In this document: piece by piece, positions 9,901 to 19,480 of the stretch
Layout of the letters: every line of letters starts with the position of its first letter
Numbering within the stretch: the first letter of the stretch is position 1
Assembly (NCBI RefSeq): GCF_000801105.2
Contig: NC_079516.1
Coordinates: forward strand, 5,890,001 to 5,954,000
Length of the DNA stretch: 64,000 nucleotides
Reading direction: 5' to 3'
DNA from: Raphanus sativus
Lineage: Eukaryota > Streptophyta > Magnoliopsida > Brassicales > Brassicaceae
Translations under genes and position numbers: made by a program
The notes under the pieces: generated by a model
The model's database searches: none
What the model was told of the DNA's origin: nothing
The model's input: only the letters and a program-made list of their open reading frames with translations

Positions 9901-11886
9901 ATGGCGTTCAGATACACTGAGAAAGAGAAAGGCAAGCAACAACTGAGAGATGGAAACAAAAACAAGGTCCCCAGAATCAAGGCTCCGAGCATCGATACCT
10001 CTGCTCTAATAAAAGACAATGCTCTCACACTCATAGGGAGGATCACTAACCCGCAAGAACAGAAGATCTGGGCCCTAATCCCAGGTCTACCACGCAAATG
10101 GGACCTTCAAGGAAAAGCAGTTGGTTCAGACTTGGGGAATAACTGTTTCCAATTTCGCTTTGAAAGAGAAGAAGACTTGAGGAGGGTCCTCGACAACAGA
10201 CCGTATCACTTCGCATACTGGATGGTCATCCTTCAGAGGTGGGAACCAGTGATATCTAACTCATTTCCTTCAATGATTCCCTTCTGGATCAGAATCAAAG
10301 GGATTCCTCTTCACTACTGGCAAGACGACATGGTATGCAGAGTGGGGAAAGAAGTGGGCATCCTGATGAACCACGAGTTAACAAAGACAACAGCAAGAGT
10401 ACAAGTGTCAGTGGATGGTCTAAAGCCTTTGATAAAAGAGCTAATAATCGAATTTGACTCGGGGGAAGAGACCTCCATTACCCTAGAGTATGAGAGGCTG
10501 GAATATCACTGCACTCACTGCTACTCGCTATCACACGCGAGGAGAGACTGCCCACAGAGACTAGAAGAAGACTCAGCCTGGAACCAAATCCATAAGACAA
10601 CTTCAGAAGGCTTTATCGAAAACCCAAACACCTCAAGAGTAAGGCCTCTACAAGTAGTTGAAAAGGAAAGAGAACAGAGCAAGGAAAGGACAGAACCTGT
10701 CCTCCACGCTTTCAGAGCAAGGGTAGACAGACACGGGAACCCATATGGGGAGAGAGTGAGCACGAAGCAGACTCGAGCACCCCCACCACCACCCAGCAAG
10801 AGATCTGACAATCCCTCTCAGCCTTTGGGGAACCAGAAATCTATGCAAGAAAGATCTCAACACCTACTCTCCCCACCCTTCACTCATCATAGACAGAGCA
10901 GCTACAGAGAGACGTCGAGAGGACGCAACCTCTTCCCCCAACGAAGCCAAGGGCAGTGGAGGGCTAAACAGCTGACAGGCCCAGAAGAGGAGCACACAAG
11001 AGATACAGAACCAGCTAACCCTCCACCTAGAGAAAGCCTCCTACCTGCAAACCCCCAGACAATCGTAGCTGAACCAGGCATTAGAACAATGGATGAAGTA
11101 CTAGAGGAGCTACATGAAACAACGAGACAATACCTGAATTGCCCTGACCCAGTCGAAGCAGCAGCAAGGAGACAAAGGGTCCTACAAGGAGATGCCTTGG
11201 GACAGACGGAAGAAGTGGCAGCTTCTATCATTGCTGCAGAGACTCGTAGGCACTACTTCTTCTCCCAAGGGGGAGGATCTGCAAGCAATCCTAATACTCC
11301 ACCACCAATTCAAGCACCCTCTATTAACGGTCTTCCTCTCCCAGGATTCTCAAGTGCTAACGACCTACAGGACACTGTAGTAATCAACGTGGAAGAAAGA
11401 GACCATGGTGTGCATCCTGTCACCAGAGAAATGGACGTGACACCAAAGAGAGCTTCGGGAGGACCCGCGAAGTTGAAATCGATTGTCATTAGCCCTGTCT
11501 TCGAACCAGAGATTGCACCAGGGAGTCCCTATGAGCTCTCTGAACAGCCAATGGAAGAGGAAACTCTTAAAGAAGTCCAAAGCAAAATAAAAAAGAAAGG
11601 AAGAAGACCAATACAAACGAGAGTACCGGGGAACAGTCCTAACATCTTAAGGGGAGCTAGCTCAAAGAAAAGGAAGATCTCACAGATCCAAAACTCACCA
11701 GCTAGAAGAGTAGACTCCTCTAAAGGTACATCACCTACAACACAAGCAAGAGCAACCAAAAGTAAGACAACAGCAGGAGCATCGAGAAGCCAAAGAAATC
11801 AGGATTCAAACCCACCAATTAATCTCATTCCAGCAAGGACTAAGAGAAGCTCGGATTTTCGGGCCTCTCCACACCCGGCTCCTTAG
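9901..11886 (+). CDS. LINE ORF1, gag-like nucleic-acid-binding protein
   Basis: The best start is the ATG at 9901 (CTCCATGGCG context); an upstream extension to 9829 would need a GTG start. This gives 661 residues. The N-terminal third looks like the DUF4283 domain of plant LINE gag proteins (LTLIGRITNPQEQKIWALIP, RVLDNRPYHFAYWMVILQRW). It is followed by a CCHC knuckle (CTHCYSLSHARRDC, about residue 203). The rest is long, basic and low in complexity, with Ser/Pro/Arg-rich stretches. ORF1 proteins bind the element RNA and form the RNP that is carried into the nucleus. The final codons overlap the ORF2 frame by 43 bases. Confidence 0.9.
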   Translation: MAFRYTEKEKGKQQLRDGNKNKVPRIKAPSIDTSALIKDNALTLIGRITNPQEQKIWALIPGLPRKWDLQGKAVGSDLGNNCFQFRFEREEDLRRVLDNRPYHFAYWMVILQRWEPVISNSFPSMIPFWIRIKGIPLHYWQDDMVCRVGKEVGILMNHELTKTTARVQVSVDGLKPLIKELIIEFDSGEETSITLEYERLEYHCTHCYSLSHARRDCPQRLEEDSAWNQIHKTTSEGFIENPNTSRVRPLQVVEKEREQSKERTEPVLHAFRARVDRHGNPYGERVSTKQTRAPPPPPSKRSDNPSQPLGNQKSMQERSQHLLSPPFTHHRQSSYRETSRGRNLFPQRSQGQWRAKQLTGPEEEHTRDTEPANPPPRESLLPANPQTIVAEPGIRTMDEVLEELHETTRQYLNCPDPVEAAARRQRVLQGDALGQTEEVAASIIAAETRRHYFFSQGGGSASNPNTPPPIQAPSINGLPLPGFSSANDLQDTVVINVEERDHGVHPVTREMDVTPKRASGGPAKLKSIVISPVFEPEIAPGSPYELSEQPMEEETLKEVQSKIKKKGRRPIQTRVPGNSPNILRGASSKKRKISQIQNSPARRVDSSKGTSPTTQARATKSKTTAGASRSQRNQDSNPPINLIPARTKRSSDFRASPHPAP

Positions 11887-14800
11887 TCGTAGCTAGCTGG
11901 AATTGTAATGGGTTGGGGAATCCCATTACAATCCAGCGCTTGAAGGAGATTAACCGGCGTAATGCTCCTGATATCTTCTTCCTCATGGAAACCAAAAATC
12001 CCACTGATGTAGTCTTGGAAAAAATGGATTGGCTACACCCTGACCAACACTACGTGGTCCCACCAGAGACGCCAGGAAGTGGAGGTCTCTTCTTGACATG
12101 GAAACCTGACATCAAGCTCACAGTGTTAAACGCAACAAAGAACTTCATAGATACAAAAATCATCTATAAGGGAGTCAGTTTCCATGCTACTTTCGTGTAT
12201 GGTGAGCCTGATCAGACAAAACGTCACGCAGTATGGAATGAGATAACTAATCTACAAGTTACTCAAGGAGAGCCATGGCTACTGACAGGCGATTTCAACG
12301 AAATCATAGATAATAGCGAAAAATGTGGCGGACCAGAAAGAGCCGAAGGCACGTTCTGTGCATTTCGATCATTTCTATCTCACAATGACCTATTTGACCT
12401 AAAACACTCAGGCAGCTTCCTATCGTGGAGAGGTCAAAGACATACACACCTGGTTCAGTGTAGACTCGACAGGGCAATCAGCAACAGTGAGTGGATAGAA
12501 CTCTTCCCTTCCTGCAGAAGCAACTATCTGAAGTACGAGGGGTCAGACCATCGTCCTCTAATCTCCTACCTGGATGCGACAAAGAAAAAAGGCAGCAAAC
12601 TTTTCAGATACGATAGGAGACTCAGAGAAAACATGGAGGTGAAACAAATAATCAATGAAGTTTGGTTGCAGTCACAGTCACTCCAAGTTGAAGAAAGACT
12701 TATCTTGTGTCGAAGAGCAATTGTGAAATGGAGTAAAGCCCACCAGGAGAGTAGCAGAAAGGCAATGGATCTTCTTAAGGCACAACTGGAGAACGCTATG
12801 GCAAACCCAATAGCAGATGAGGTACTAATCCATGAAATCAACAAGAAACTCCTCCTCGCTTACAAGTCTGAAGAAGATTTTTGGAAACAAAGAAGCAGAC
12901 AAATGTGGTTAACTTTGGGAGATTCAAACACTGGGTATTTTCACTCTGTCACTAAAGGGAGAAAAGCACGAAACAGAATGACAGTAGTGGAAGATGGGAA
13001 TGGATTACCTGTTTACGAAGAAACACAGATAGCGAAAGTGATCTGCCACTTCTATACTGATCTCTTCAAATCAAACAATTTGGATGGCAAAGACACGGTA
13101 GATGATGCTCTCCAACCCTGCATCACACAAGACCAAAATGAGAAGCTTATAGAAATCCCCTCCTTTAATGAGATAAGAGAGGCTACCTTTGCTATCCATC
13201 CTGACAAGGCCCCAGGCCCGGATGGCTTCTCTGCTTCTTTCTTTCAATCCAATTGGGAGATAGTGGGAGATGCAGTGGCAAAGGAAATCCAACTGTTCTT
13301 CATCACCGGGTACCTAAATCCATCAATGAACAAAACTTTTGTTAGACTGATCCCGAAGACAACTACAGCTGCAAAGATAGAGGAATATCGACCTATAGCT
13401 CTGTGCAACGTCTATTTCAAGATCATATCAAAGCTGCTGTCTCTACGACTTAAACCAGTCCTAAGCTCGATCATCTCTGAACATCAATCAGCGTTTATCC
13501 CAGATAGGGCAATCTCAGACAACGTTTTGATCACCCACGAGGTACTACATTTCCTAAAAGCATCTAAGGCAGAGAAGAGGTGCACAATGGCAGTCAAAAC
13601 TGACATGTCAAAGGCCTACGATAGAGTGGAGTGGAGTTTCCTAGCTAATGTCCTAAAAAGACTCGGTTTCCATGATATTTGGACGAATTGGATAATGCAG
13701 TGTGTTACTACTGTAACCTATGCCTACCTAGTAAACGAGGAAAGCTATGGAGAAGTTCAACCAGAGAGAGGGATTAGGCAGGGAGACCCACTGTCCCCTT
13801 ACCTTTTTATCCTCTGCGGAGAGGTGCTGTCGGGACTCTGCAAGAAAGCGGCAGCTGATGGCTCTCTCCAAGGCATAAGAGTAGCAAGAGGATGTCCACG
13901 CATCAATCATCTGCTCTTTGCAGATGATACTATGTTCTTCACCCAAGCATCTGCAACGAGCTGCAATACATTAGTGAAGATTCTCTCCAGATACGGGGAA
14001 GCGTCAGGGCAACAAATTAATAGAGCTAAATCATCCATCACCTTCTCATCCAAAACACCTGCGATAATCAAAGAGGAAGCAAAATCAATTCTGGGAATAA
14101 GTAAAGAAGGAGGAGTGGGGAAGTACTTAGGCTTACCTGAACATTTTGGGAGAAGAAAGCGAGACCTCTTCACGTCTATAGTGGATAGAATCCGCCAGAG
14201 AGCCCTAAGCCTCTCAACAAGGTTTCTGTCGAAGGCTGGGAAACTGACAATGCTAAAATCCGTCCTCACTGCAATACCAACTTATCCTATGTCTTGCTTC
14301 TTGCTTCCCGTCAGCCTGTGCAAGAGAATACAGTCAGTACTAACTAGATTCTGGTGGGATGGACCGCAAGGGCAAAGAAAGATGTGTTGGGTGTCTTGGG
14401 ATAAGCTAACTCAACCTAAAGGTAATGGAGGTTTAGGGTTCAGAGATATACAACTCTTCAATCTAGCACTCCTTGCAAAAATCTCATGGAGAATCCTAAC
14501 GGCCCCTAATTGTTTACTCGCACGAGTTCTACTGGGGAAATACTGCCATAAGCAAAGTTTCCTAAAGGTATCACCAACTGGGTCCTGCTCTCACGGCTGG
14601 AGGGGGATACTAGCAGGAAGAGATCTACTACAAGGCAACTTAGGAAAGGCCATAGGGAACGGAAATACTACACACGTTTGGAGAGACTCGTGGATATCTA
14701 CCGACACATCCCTAAAACCCTATGGACCGATCCAAGAAACAGTGCAAGACTTAATGGTGGCAGACCTATTAACCTCAGAACTAGAGTGGAATAAAGCAAG

Positions 14801-15908
14801 ATTGGAGGAGCTTTTACCTGACTTCGCTTCCCAAATCCAATGCATCCACCCAAGTAAGAGCAGAGCGGAAGACTCAGTCATCTGGCTCCCACTGCCATCG
14901 GGGGTTTACTCCACACGCTCAGGATATAACTCTGTTGCAACACCAGCTACATCTACTGCAGTACAAGCAACCCAAGGGGGCTTTGACTGGGTGAAGGACG
15001 TATGGAGCGGCTCTTTCTCACCCAAGATGAAGATGTTTGTGTGGTCTATACTACGAGACGCCCTGCCGTTAGGGGAAAACCTACAAAAGCGAGGAATGGG
15101 ACCGGATGTCAAATGTATCAGATGCCAAGAAAAGGAAACAAAAACCCACATTTTTTTTACCTGCCCCTACGCCAAGGAAGTGTGGGAATCCATTCCTCTG
15201 TTTCGAGCAGTTCACATAGCTGATAATGAAAGCTTCGAAAACGCTATCATCAAATTCCGCAAAGCGATTTGTCTCCCCCCATCAGGAATCAGTGGCAATA
15301 TACTACCCTGGATCTGTTGGGCGATTTGGACCTCGAGAAACACCCTGGTTTTTGAGAATAGAACCTTCAATCCTGCAGAGACAGCAACAAAAGGGTTAAT
15401 AGCAGCTAAAGAATGGAACTTGGCTCAATACAAAACCCAAGCGCCTACCGTCCATTCGCACACCGATAGAGAGCCAACAACGTCGACAACAACAATCATC
15501 GCAGCCACATGCAACACAGACGCGGCTTGGGATAAGGAGCAAAAGAAAGCGGGACTGGCATGGACTATCTCGGATCCCTCTTCGTCTATCGCAGTGGAAG
15601 AAACAACCACCGCAGGCTTCGTCGGATCACCGCTACTGGCTGAAGCCCTCGCGGTTCGAACAGCAGTAGCAAGGGCAGTAGAACTAGGGATCTCCAATCT
15701 CAAAGTCTACACCGATTGCACAACGCTCCTTGGAGCTATCAACGGCAAATCGCAGCGAAAGGAAATTATTGGTGTTGTCTCTGACATCAGATCAATCTCC
15801 TCTGCTTTCGCCTCTATCCTCTTCTTTCATGTTTCTAGATCAAAAAACTCTCGTTGTGATCGATTAGCGAAAACGACTCTGCATCAGGATGTAACAAACT
15901 TGGGCTAA
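11844..15908 (+). CDS. LINE ORF2: endonuclease, reverse transcriptase, RNase H
   Basis: The frame is open from 11844 (after a TAA) to the stop at 15908. The endonuclease domain begins at SWNCNGLGNP (11895) and has GDFNEI and SDHRPL. The reverse transcriptase has YRPIALCNVYFKIISK, AFIPDRAISDN, TDMSKAYDRVEW, GIRQGDPLSPYLFILC and the catalytic FADD (about 13918). A zinc-binding region (CIRCQEKETKTHIFFTC) and a C-terminal RNase H (TDAAWD, EALAVR, VYTDC) follow. This is the domain order of plant L1 elements. No ATG precedes the endonuclease: the first ATG in frame falls after SWNCNGLG, and ORF2 is in a different frame from ORF1. Translation therefore needs recoding, reinitiation at a non-ATG codon or an ATG-less start. 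All catalytic motifs seen are intact. Confidence 0.93.
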   Translation, partial: EKLGFSGLSTPGSLVVASWNCNGLGNPITIQRLKEINRRNAPDIFFLMETKNPTDVVLEKMDWLHPDQHYVVPPETPGSGGLFLTWKPDIKLTVLNATKNFIDTKIIYKGVSFHATFVYGEPDQTKRHAVWNEITNLQVTQGEPWLLTGDFNEIIDNSEKCGGPERAEGTFCAFRSFLSHNDLFDLKHSGSFLSWRGQRHTHLVQCRLDRAISNSEWIELFPSCRSNYLKYEGSDHRPLISYLDATKKKGSKLFRYDRRLRENMEVKQIINEVWLQSQSLQVEERLILCRRAIVKWSKAHQESSRKAMDLLKAQLENAMANPIADEVLIHEINKKLLLAYKSEEDFWKQRSRQMWLTLGDSNTGYFHSVTKGRKARNRMTVVEDGNGLPVYEETQIAKVICHFYTDLFKSNNLDGKDTVDDALQPCITQDQNEKLIEIPSFNEIREATFAIHPDKAPGPDGFSASFFQSNWEIVGDAVAKEIQLFFITGYLNPSMNKTFVRLIPKTTTAAKIEEYRPIALCNVYFKIISKLLSLRLKPVLSSIISEHQSAFIPDRAISDNVLITHEVLHFLKASKAEKRCTMAVKTDMSKAYDRVEWSFLANVLKRLGFHDIWTNWIMQCVTTVTYAYLVNEESYGEVQPERGIRQGDPLSPYLFILCGEVLSGLCKKAAADGSLQGIRVARGCPRINHLLFADDTMFFTQASATSCNTLVKILSRYGEASGQQINRAKSSITFSSKTPAIIKEEAKSILGISKEGGVGKYLGLPEHFGRRKRDLFTSIVDRIRQRALSLSTRFLSKAGKLTMLKSVLTAIPTYPMSCFLLPVSLCKRIQSVLTRFWWDGPQGQRKMCWVSWDKLTQPKGNGGLGFRDIQLFNLALLAKISWRILTAPNCLLARVLLGKYCHKQSFLKVSPTGSCSHGWRGILAGRDLLQGNLGKAIGNGNTTHVWRDSWISTDTSLKPYGPIQETVQDLMVADLLTSELEWNKARLEELLPDFASQIQCIHPSKSRAEDSVIWLPLPSGVYSTRSGYNSVATPATSTAVQATQGGFDWVKDVWSGSFSPKMKMFVWSILRDALPLGENLQKRGMGPDVKCIRCQEKETKTHIFFTCPYAKEVWESIPLFRAVHIADNESFENAIIKFRKAICLPPSGISGNILPWICWAIWTSRNTLVFENRTFNPAETATKGLIAAKEWNLAQYKTQAPTVHSHTDREPTTSTTTIIAATCNTDAAWDKEQKKAGLAWTISDPSSSIAVEETTTAGFVGSPLLAEALAVRTAVARAVELGISNLKVYTDCTTLLGAINGKSQRKEIIGVVSDIRSISSAFASILFFHVSRSKNSRCDRLAKTTLHQDVTNLG

Positions 15909-15965
15909 GGCCCATTGGGTTTTAGCTTCTATTTCTTAATAGAATTTCCGTGACAAAAAAAAAAA

Positions 15966-15981
15966 GAAAGAATAGTTGTGC
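15966..15981 (+). repeat. LINE target-site duplication, right
   Basis: Exact copy of 9434-9449, directly after the poly(A) tail. Confidence 0.93.
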
Positions 15982-16383
15982 GTATTTTAAGATATGGGGA
16001 GTACTTAATTACTTATTCCTTAGTATTATATGCATAGGGGCTGTGGTAAAAGTGTGGTACGCGTTCTCAGGACTGCAAAAAGAGCAAATTGGGTTTTTGA
16101 TTATTTAACACACTCGCAATTGGTACTAAATATAGAGGGTTTAATAATTTTTTTTTTTTTGAAGAATGTTAAATTTATTCGAACAAAAAAAAAGCCTTTT
16201 TAAAAATTAATGCATCTCAAATAGTTGATAGTTAATTAGCAGATTATATATCAAACATGTTCCCATCGGCATAGAGTCATGGACAAACAAATAAGTATTG
16301 CGTGCATAATGGTTAATTACGGGAATATTACGATAGTGCGTTAAACTACGTATAATATACGAGATTAGAGTGAGGTTTAGAGT
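15982..16383. other. intergenic, right flank of the LINE
   Basis: The first 40 bases continue remnant X (compare 18902-18930). The rest is AT-rich, with facing T and A runs about 16150-16195. No gene recognised. Confidence 0.5.
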
Positions 16384-16770
16384 TCATGAACAATTGCGAA
16401 GACCAAAGCATTAGCCACAAAGCTTCGGTGTTGACGATGCGCTTTACAAAGCAATTATATTGTCTCAACAAGAAGAAACTCCAATTGTTCCTTGACTTGA
16501 ACTATATAGCTTACCCATTCCACATCTCTACGAAGCTGCTAAGATAAGTATCTAATCGAAGAAGCAAGTACTTCAACAACAGATCGTGTGTGTGTGTTTC
16601 TTTCGCATTAATATGATTAGATTGATAGTAAATTCACCAATAAATAAAATTCTTTGAAGATTCTCAAAAGTTAAAATGAACTAAAATGCGTTGTCTTTAA
16701 TTTAAAGCTTAAATCTTTGGGTCATTTAAAGCAACAGCAGGAGTACTTCGTTATGCTTTAGGTATGGTTG

Positions 16771-17275
16771 TCACTTTCGTTTCCTAAACGCTTCTGGGAC
16801 ATCCAAAGCAACCCAAGGAACTCGTTTAGCTTTGGCTATTGGTGTCACTTTCGTTTCCTTAACGCTTCTTGCAGAACTGCCCTCCGGTTCATACCTGTTA
16901 ATTAAAAGCTCACACACAGTTAAAGAGAACCCTTACCCGAAACATAATAATATATATACCTTAAGCAGTCTTTTAGACATGAAAGTTTTCTTACAAGAGA
17001 ACAATCCTTGTGTGAGATTTAAGCATTCCGTTTTAAGACTAAAGTATATATAAATCTATGAAGCAAACTGCAAAGATATTGCTGATGTTTACTTTCTTAA
17101 TAACTACTTTTTTCTATATGCATCCAATCAAAATATAAAGTATTTGATTACGATCATTAGAACAAAGAAAAGCAAGAAAGAAACTTAGTTAATATATTTG
17201 ACAAACCTCCTTGTAATTCGTTTCCGTTTGCTTTTGGGCATACTCTTCTTTAAAATGTGAACTGGGCTTGGAATT
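16771..17275 (-). pseudogene. F-box gene copy B, 3' fragment
   Basis: Only the end of exon 1 (17207-about 17272, reading VHILKKSMPKSKRKRITR) and exon 2 (16771-16894) remain; the F-box and the associated domain are missing. The intron borders match copies A and C. Exon 2 stays open longer than in the other copies and ends in PEAFRKRK. The break at about 17275 abuts an A-run and unrelated sequence. The 3' flank (16384-16760) still aligns with copies A and C, so this is a truncated member of the tandem duplication. Confidence 0.8.
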
Positions 17276-17439
17276 ACAAAAAAAAAAATACAGCAAAAAG
17301 ACCTATCACTTAAATTCTACAGTCCAAAACATAAATTACAGCTCATACCAATCACCCCCCAAAATAAGCTCGTAACACGGTAGAGAGTAGGAGATTATTA
17401 GTCGGCCGGCGAGTAGCACCATTGGACCTTGGCCTTCTT

Positions 17440-17540
17440 CTTTTGTGGCGAAAGTGAGGAATAGAAACCGGAGGATTGCCACAACGACTGCGATTTGTCA
17501 TCATCAGTGGTTGATGACGGAGTTGACATAGCTTTGTCGT
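17440..17540 (-). other. unrecognised short ORF region at the F-box B break
   Basis: On minus, an ATG opens a 43-codon frame (starts MSTPSSTTDDDKSQSLW, ends in YSPAD) where the 5' part of the F-box gene would be expected. No family recognised and no paralog in the window. It could be filler DNA or part of another gene. Confidence 0.25.
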
Positions 17541-17609
17541 CTTCCCGATGGAAGCAGCCGGATAAACGAACAATTGTCCAGATATCTATTTATATACTTG
17601 AACAAAAAG

Positions 17610-17826
17610 ACGAGAACTAGAGGCAAGATAGTGAACGGCTGAGATTAAGGTTGAGGCGGGAATGGGACTGAATGACTTAATGGGCCTATATTTTCGGCCA
17701 GTTTATTTCTGACCTGAATGTACGTAGTTTGAGATTTGAAAATCCGAAGCTCTCACCGTTGAGTGAACTTAGTAGCTTCTCTCCGTCTATCTCAAGCTCT
17801 GGTCATCTCCCCGGTAAGATGCTTGC
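17610..17826 (+). pseudogene. EMB2786 promoter/5' UTR fragment, copy B
   Basis: This aligns with the intact promoter region 21700-21925. It holds an E2F-like GGCGGGAA (17655-17662), site II TGGGCC (17681-17686) and the leader words CCGTCTATCTCAAGCTC. It stops just after CCCCGGTAAGAT, where it is fused to the PMEI 5' flank copy. No coding exon is present. Confidence 0.7.
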
Positions 17827-18260
17827 GATTGTTTGCTTCCACTAGAACTATCAATACATGTTCTTGGACAGGATTATTGCTGTTTCTGATACTTAGAGCA
17901 ACGTTATCGGCAGCGAAATCACGTATCTTAAGGGGGGGGACCACTTACTTTTTGCAAAACCCATGACAGACGTTGGTTAATTAAGAGACGTTTGTGCTGT
18001 GTTTGTTAACCTGTTTGCGGGTCCCACTGATACGTGGTGGCCCGCGACTGGTTCAATTAAATTTTTTTTTTTTTAATCAGAAAAACACAAAAAAAGAAAA
18101 AAGAAAAAGAAAATTAAAAACCTAACAAACGTATCACCGATAATGATGCCCTTAGTTAGACCACAAATTCTAACATAAGATAGACAAAAACTTTGCTATT
18201 CTTAGAAATAGTGCAGAGATAAGCTATCTATGATTATTTTGACTATTAATATTAAATATC
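17826..18260. repeat. second copy of the PMEI 5' flank, split by a MITE
   Basis: GATTGTTTGCTTCCACTAGAACTATC matches 5649 onward in pieces. The match resumes at 18152 after the MITE (TTAGTTAGACCACAAATTCTAA against TTAGTTATACCACTAGTTCTAA). It marks a junction of the tandem modules. Confidence 0.75.
17896..18151. mobile_element. PIF/Harbinger-type MITE
   Basis: A 256-bp insertion with 15-bp terminal inverted repeats (GAGCAACGTTATCGG and GGGCATCATTATCGG, three mismatches) and a 3-bp TTA target duplication (17893-17895 and 18152-18154). The paralogous site at about 5712 carries a single TTA. No coding capacity. Confidence 0.85.
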
Positions 18261-18420
18261 TGATCACAAGTTCTAATATAAGACGTTGTAATTTGACAAT
18301 GAGCGTATGCATCTATTGGCTTTTTTAGGTTATAACACCAGAGTCAATGACATTTAATAGTTTTTGCAATAAAATGTATAGAATCAAAACGTCAGAAGGT
18401 CGGAGAAAATCTTATCAATG

Positions 18421-18970
18421 TTACATTCTTTCAAACATCAAACTGCGTGGATACACATCACCTGGCATTGGCTGTCCTTCAAGCTCATCTTCACACACAG
18501 TTATACTATCAAAGGCTTCAAAAGCCACCTTACTTGCTAACAGGTAGTCCTTAGAGCTCACAAACCCTTTAGGTTTCTAGAGGGCATTAATGGATTTATA
18601 ACCTGTCACGTAATCTTGAGGTTTGGATCAGCCTTTCGTGATCTCTAGGTTCTTGTACCCCCAACAACACCGTATTTTGGATGACCATACGGACAAGACC
18701 GTCTAAGTCGAGGATGAACGTTATCGGGTCAGAGTTTAGCAGAGCTGGTAGACTAGCGCCTTTGTGACTTTGTCAGTGGGAGAAAAAAGATGAATATGAA
18801 AGGAGTGTTACTGAGGGAAGAACGGGGATAGGTAAAATCGAAAACATGTTTCTTCTGACGCAAGCAAAGTCCATTTCTTGGATGTGGAAGAATAGTTTTG
18901 CGTATTCTAAGATGTGGGGAGTGCTTATGGCAAAAATGTGATTCCTATTTGGTTGGATCATGTTGTGGTT
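18421..18970 (-). pseudogene. unrecognised gene remnant X
   Basis: The right part (about 18730-18930) is duplicated at 9280-9450/15982-16020, where the LINE landed. On minus, 18421-18560 reads as an open C-terminal stretch (ASKVAFEAFDSITVCEDELE, later PGDVYPRSLMFERM, then stop), but further upstream all frames are broken. I do not recognise the family. It may be a decayed gene belonging to the ancestral module. Confidence 0.35.
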
Positions 18971-19480
18971 TAATGAAATGTTTAACCCGGTTCTGTTTCT
19001 CTATGATCAAATTAGGGTTACTATTCGCGCTAGCTTTTTGTTGGTTCTCGACTTGTTTTTTGGACAGCTACAGTGTTGACGAAGCAATTCTATTATGTCA
19101 ATGAGATGAAGTTCATTTGGTCCTTGACTTGGACCACACTTCTCCATTCCACTAAGCTCTCAACGGAGCAAAGAAGCAAGTTCAAGGGAGTCTGTGTTCT
19201 CCTTCGCATTAATCTGATAGATATAAATAGGATCATCATTAAATAAAATAAACTACAAAAGCAGTGTATTTTTTTCTGATTTTGAGAGTCAAAATAAGAT
19301 TATAAAATTAAATATGAGTTCAATGTATTACAACCTTTGGGGTTCTCCAATAATTAAAAAAAAAAAGGAAAAGAAAGAAATCTTTGGGACATTCAAAGCA
19401 ATAGCAAAGAGAACTTCGATATGCTTTAGGTCTGGTGTCACTTTCATTTCCGAAACCATTTTGGGACATTGAAAGCAACC

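Larger units (their letters stand above)
9450..15965 (+). mobile_element. L1-type LINE, apparently full length
   Basis: The element lies between perfect 16-17-bp target duplications. It has a leader of about 450 bases, ORF1, ORF2 and a short 3' UTR ending in an A11 run. Both ORFs are open from end to end, so it is young and possibly competent. The paralogous module at about 18886-18925 retains the uninterrupted target (GGAAGAATAGTTTTGC followed by GTATTCTAAGATGTGG), which proves the insertion. Confidence 0.93.

Noticed and set aside
17352..17573. 73-codon minus ORF
   Set aside because: No recognisable domain; it overlaps the truncated F-box module and competes with another short frame. Only the region is noted.
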